From Dama dama (lineage: Eukaryota > Chordata > Mammalia > Artiodactyla > Cervidae): a stretch of DNA of 64,000 nt. The stretch covers positions 66,433,001 through 66,497,000 of the forward strand of contig NC_083698.1 of NCBI RefSeq assembly GCF_033118175.1. The letters are read 5' to 3'. The translations under genes were made by a program, and so were the position numbers. Numbering within the stretch: position 1 is the stretch's first letter; every line of letters begins with the position of its first letter. Of the stretch, positions 60,886 to 64,000 are shown piece after piece. The notes under the pieces are model-generated. The model made no database searches. It saw nothing but the letters and a program-made list of their open reading frames with translations, and was not told where the DNA came from.

Positions 60886-61090
60886 CTTCCCTGGTGGCCC
60901 AGTAGTAAAGAACCCACCTGCAATGCAGGAGACGGGGGTTCAATCCCTGGATCAGAAAAATCCCCTGGAGAAAGAAATGGCAACCCATTCTAGTATTCTT
61001 ACCTGGGAAATCCCATAGACAGAGGAGCCTGGCAGGCTACAGTAAAAAGAGCTGCAAAGTGTCAGGCACAACTGAGTGACTAAGCAACAA
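60886..61090 (+). mobile_element. Bov-tA SINE
   Basis: Complete plus-strand element from GCTTCCCTGGTGGCCCAG to GAGTGACTAAGCAACAA. Confidence 0.93.
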
Positions 61091-61099
61091 GCAAACAAT

Positions 61100-61779
61100 A
61101 TAAAAACTACCTGGAAAATCATAAGTGAAAAATTTAAGTGACTTGTCTAGCCCCTTAACAGAAGTCGTTGTTGAACCCAGAAAAGTGAGGACAATGAAGT
61201 CATGAGTATGCCCAGTGGTCAGCCGGCCTCCTTCACTGCCTCCTGGTATGTGACCAAAATTGTGGGAAGCTGTCAGTGTGGCAGCCGTGAATTCAAAGGC
61301 TGTGGTGAATTCATGACCAAGGTAGTCTGGCCAGGAAAGGGCTTGGGGCAAGGCATCACAAAACTGACCAAATTAAGCCAGTGGGAATTGGTTTCAAAGA
61401 AGGCTAATCTTGTGATCTTGTCAGCAATTTTTAGAAGTCCAAAGGTTAACAAAACACCAAGAAGGAAAACAAATGCAGGCAGCTGGGGAGTGGGAAAGAA
61501 AACCATGACTGGCCTCGTTCTCTGGGCAGACTGGGCATCCTGGAGTGAGGCAGAAGTCAAGATTTGAAAACTGTTACCCGCATAAAGTTTGGAAAAGGGT
61601 GAAACAGCAGGCAGAAGCATCACGCTCATTAACTAGCTCTGTCCAGGCTCAGGGGCTCCGGGTGCCGCCGCTTTGCCTGCCTTGGTGGAAACCAAGAAGG
61701 GATTCTATCCGAGTCAGGCCAGAGCTCACACTCCACCTGGTCCAGAACACAGGGTTACTGGCTCCAAAGCCTGGAGCTC
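61100..61779. other. Non-coding, no feature seen
   Basis: Unique sequence. A 121-codon open frame at 61202-61567 has no recognisable similarity and an overlapping antisense frame, so I do not call it a gene. Confidence 0.4.
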
Positions 61780-62290
61780 ACACACCCTTTGACCTGGCAC
61801 CCCTACATCTGAGAAGGGATCCTCGAGAAGGACCAGCACCCATGCGCAAAGTCACACATCTGAGTCTACTCACTGTGGCCGTGTTTATTGCTAAAAATGT
61901 TGAGACCACCAGAATGCCCATTCCTAAGGGAGCAATTAAACAAAGTGAACCCATTCACCAAAACCTTGTCGTTCAAAACACAGGGGAACCTGGAAGTACT
62001 GAGGGGAGGGGCTGTGTCCATGACACACCAAGGGGAAACAACACACTGCAGAAGAGCAGGCAGGGTGATTCCGCTGTTTAAGTATGGACATAAATGTGTA
62101 TACACACACTGATATGCACAGGGATGCACACAAAAAGATTCCAGAAGGATACACGCCAAAGCGTATGCAGGCATATATACACATGCATGTGGGGCAGGGG
62201 AGAAGGACCCATTTTTCTTATTTTTTACTCTATACACTCCTGGACTATTGACAACTTTTTTTTAAATATATTGCCTTTGTGATTTGAAAC
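61780..62290 (+). mobile_element. Old L1 3' end
   Basis: The order GTGGCCGTGTTTATTGC, CCAGAATGCCCATTCC, CCAGAAGGATACACGCC and the T-rich end follows old mammalian L1 3' regions. Confidence 0.65.
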
Positions 62291-62718
62291 TATAGATCAA
62301 ATAAACCTGTAAGGACATAAAGCATATATAAAATAAACAAGAGCCCCACCACCCCAGTCATCATTATTCCTCTTGCTGAATCAGGAAAAACCAGTCACTA
62401 GGATGGAAAGCAAGGCTGGAGAAGGGACCGCTCCGGCTTGCCCTCCTTCTCCACCAGCTGCTGGATATTTCTCCCTCCCTTAGCTGACACATCAGGTTGT
62501 ATTTTTATTTAGTTCTGATCAAGAACCACACATACTTTTTGAAGCAGGATTTGCACTAGCAGAGAACAAAATAGGAAGTGCAGAACAAATCGGCTCAGAA
62601 GTGAGCTCTGCCCAGTCTGCAGCAGTATCAGGCTCTGACAGCCAGTAGCTTTGTGGCCGAATTTCTCCTTGATACACCTTTCTGACTCCACCCACAGAGT
62701 CTACACCCATCTCTGAAT

Positions 62719-62838
62719 TTTTTTGAGGGGGCCACATCAGACAGTTTGTGATTTCTTAGTTCCTTGACCAGGAATTTAATCCAGGCCCTTGGTAGTGAAA
62801 GCTCGATGTCCTAATCACTGGACTGCTGGGGAATTCCC
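62719..62838 (-). mobile_element. CHR-type SINE
   Basis: TTAGTTCCTTGACCAGGAAT, then GACTGCTGGGGAATTCCC: minus-strand copy. Confidence 0.87.
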
Positions 62839-62839
62839 T

Positions 62840-63350
62840 ATATTTTTTATTTATAATGCATCCTCCCTTTGCTTCCAAATGAATGTGAAGTAGTTCTCCA
62901 ATAGATTTAAGGCAGCAAACAATAGCTGATCTAACGATGGTAAAGTTATTAACATAGGAATTGAGGTAAGAATGAGGGAAAAGTGAAAATGTTATTTGAA
63001 GTATAAAGTCCTACCACTCATAAGCATATTTAATTTTTGGTTGCTATGCACTAACGCTCCTTAAAGCCTGTACTGCAAAAGCAAAGTTTACAACTATCAG
63101 GAAAATAACCTAGAAAGACATTGCATATGCACATGCATGTGGGGCAGAATATCCACTTCTGATTCACTGCATAAATCTAAATTCAGTAAGCTTCCTCAAT
63201 GCTCTTCAGAGGCCACTAACATTTTTCATAAGCCTTCCTCATAACTATATAGTGTATAATAAATCTTTTGACACACACCTACCTTGCTGACACAGCAGTT
63301 AGATCACCTCCAAAAGCTTAGCTTGAAAGGCAGCAACAAGGTGTTTAGAG
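62840..63350. other. Non-coding, no feature seen
   Basis: AT-rich unique DNA without recognised exon or repeat. Confidence 0.4.
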
Positions 63351-63560
63351 CTCAGGTTTGAAGCCACTCACATCTGGATTCAATCCCCAACTATGCCACT
63401 GATGGCTGTATGACCTCGGATAAGCTACTTAACCTCTCTGGGCCTACATGTTCTTATAGAAGAGGGGGGAAAGCATTCTTAATAGTGCCTATTTCATAAG
63501 GGTACTGTGAGAACTATTTAAGTAATTCCAGCACTGAGCAAATGTGCAATAAAAATTAAG
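63350..63560 (+). mobile_element. MIR SINE
   Basis: TGGATTCAATCCCCAACTAT, GCTACTTAACCTCTCTGGG, then GGTACTGTGAGAACTATTT in consensus order: a nearly complete MIR. Confidence 0.85.
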
Positions 63561-64000
63561 TTTGATTACTGGCTAAATTCTTGGTACCTTTTTTTTTTTC
63601 AAAATATTTGTAAAAACAATGAAAAGTACAAAAAATTGCATAACTTGAGTAAAAAGCTAGATTGGATATATGTACATACATGTGGGTCTCCAAAGATCAG
63701 AGAAAAAGTAAGACTTGCCTCTCTCAAAGGATGCAGACAGACCCTTGCACATTTAGCTATAAGAAATACTCATAAATAACTACAAACGCCTTGGCAACAA
63801 TTACTGGACAAATAGAATACAGTATTAGAACAGAAAACATACATTAGCCTAGCTATTCATGGTTGACTGACATGAGAAATGGAGAAGATGTGATCTAATA
63901 ATTCATGTATCTTAAAATCCTGGTATATTCAAAGGCTTCCAAAGTAGCCCCATCCTGAATGTGACTTCACACCAATGACTCTATAAAAAGCTTTTCCCAT

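Noticed and set aside
1..64000. Prokaryotic operon, phage or defence system
   Set aside because: The splicing, SINE/LINE content and AT-rich intergenic DNA show a vertebrate genome; no bacterial gene was seen.

Overview
This window is mammalian nuclear DNA from a ruminant, almost certainly a bovid (cattle, sheep or goat lineage). The evidence is the interspersed repeat set: many Bov-tA SINEs (monomers and dimers), several 3' ends of the BovB LINE, cetartiodactyl CHR-type SINEs and a 5'-truncated ruminant L1, on top of ancient mammalian MIR, L2 and old L1 copies. Species cannot be fixed from the sequence alone.

The one protein-coding gene I can establish is SNX10 (sorting nexin 10), on the minus strand. 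Six coding exons at 43007-42984, 28419-28333, 24918-24818, 24248-24150, 16005-15793 and 15342-15261 join with consistent phases and GT/AG junctions into a 606-nt frame (201 codons plus stop), the length I recall for mammalian SNX10. The start codon lies in a 47-nt exon with an in-frame stop upstream. The 3' UTR runs left from 15260, perhaps to about 13.15 kb. The gene's promoter is not in the window, so 43031-64000 is probably an intron or 5' flank.

Layout: 1-10.4 kb is intergenic, with a BovB end, two Bov-tA copies and a perfect 110-bp tandem duplication. 10.43-11.75 kb is a strong CpG island with a duplicated RFX-like motif, a TATA-like element and a consensus splice donor on the plus strand. 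It is a candidate promoter or first exon of an unnamed, probably non-coding transcript convergent with SNX10. 11.75-13.1 kb is AT-rich intergenic DNA. 13.1-43.0 kb is SNX10 from 3' UTR to start codon. 43.0-64 kb is dense in repeats: nested L1 copies at 48.4-53.6 kb, and a 1.3-kb decayed BovB at 59.4-60.7 kb split by a dimeric SINE.

No RNA gene, CRISPR array, provirus with coding capacity, or novel multi-gene system was recognised. The more unusual observations are the island next to the SNX10 3' end, a possible 5'-transducing SINE insertion at 23.44-24.01 kb with a CTCF-like motif at its edge, the 110-bp perfect duplication, and the nested L1 history at 49 kb.
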